From the NCBI GenBank assembly GCA_900551195.1, contig URVD01000128.1:1-5406 (forward strand): a stretch of 5,406 bases of DNA, in the 5' to 3' direction. The notes under the pieces were generated by a model. It was not told where the DNA came from and ran no database searches. It worked only from the letters and a program-made list of their open reading frames with translations. Position 1 is the first letter of the stretch. Every line of letters begins with the position of its first letter. Source of the DNA: an uncultured Collinsella sp. GTDB taxonomy: Bacteria; Actinomycetota; Coriobacteriia; Coriobacteriales; Coriobacteriaceae. Of this stretch, positions 5,229-5,406 are shown piece after piece. The translations under genes were made by a program, and so were the position numbers.

Positions 5229-5406
5229 GTAAGAAGCTCATCCCAAATCATCGACCCAACCCAGGCCGCCACGCATCCCAAAGTGTCACTCGCGCTTCAA
5301 CGCCCCTACCAGCAACAAGCCCCTCCCATCCAAATTCAGATTTATATGTTGGGTTGCTTGTTCCAACGCGACTAAGATCCCGCAGCTGTCCGCATGGGGT
5401 AACTTC
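5229..5406. other. Non-coding tail or edge of an unseen minus-strand gene
   Basis: No terminator with a T-run follows the regulator. Scattered inverted repeats occur: GCAACAAGC-type arm 5314-5320 with 5356-5362 (7 bp), ACCCAAC 5254-5260 with 5348-5354 (7 bp), and GTTGG/CCAAC at 5348-5352 and 5363-5367. On the minus strand two frames are open from the window edge, one for 52 codons and one for 38, without a visible start. They could be the end of a gene entering from beyond 5406, or chance in GC-rich DNA. I cannot identify a product. Confidence 0.35.

Overview
This 5.4-kb window looks like high-GC actinobacterial DNA. Its protein sequences, compact gene packing and strong Shine-Dalgarno sites suggest the Coriobacteriia, most likely a Collinsella-type gut bacterium. 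That assignment rests on recognition of protein style, not on a search. I recognise five genes: aspS on the minus strand, and serB, larB, a short larC (larC1) and a TetR-family regulator on the plus strand.

Layout. Bases 1-165 are intergenic and carry a two-copy 45-bp palindromic repeat. A clear intrinsic terminator for aspS lies at about 166-201. aspS (aspartyl-tRNA synthetase) fills 227-1990 on the minus strand. Its leader holds two strong, closely spaced hairpins just upstream of a perfect ribosome binding site. A 256-bp divergent gap separates aspS from serB (phosphoserine phosphatase, 2247-2882). A 114-bp gap then carries a perfect 11-bp inverted repeat placed among candidate promoters. 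Next comes a tightly coupled set: larB (2997-3779), larC1 (3790-4686) and a TetR regulator (4689-5228), with gaps of only 10 and 2 bases. The last 178 bases are apparently non-coding or hold the edge of an unseen minus-strand gene.

Function. aspS charges tRNA-Asp, and possibly tRNA-Asn if the enzyme is non-discriminating. SerB makes serine. LarB and LarC belong to the pathway for the nickel-pincer nucleotide cofactor of lactate racemase and related LarA-type enzymes: LarB carboxylates and cleaves nicotinic acid adenine dinucleotide, LarE adds sulfur, and LarC inserts nickel. LarE, LarA and the C-terminal LarC2 half are not in this window. The TetR gene is probably co-transcribed with larB and larC1 and is a candidate local regulator acting at the palindrome upstream of larB.

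Most notable observations: (1) AspRS appears to lack exactly eight residues where other bacterial AspRS enzymes have the near-invariant TPEGARD(F/Y) active-site flipping loop; (2) LarC is present only as its N-terminal, histidine-rich half, with a tetR where larC2 might be expected; (3) a palindromic putative operator precedes larB; (4) a palindromic intergenic repeat of REP/BIME type lies downstream of aspS. I did not find a clearly new multi-gene system.
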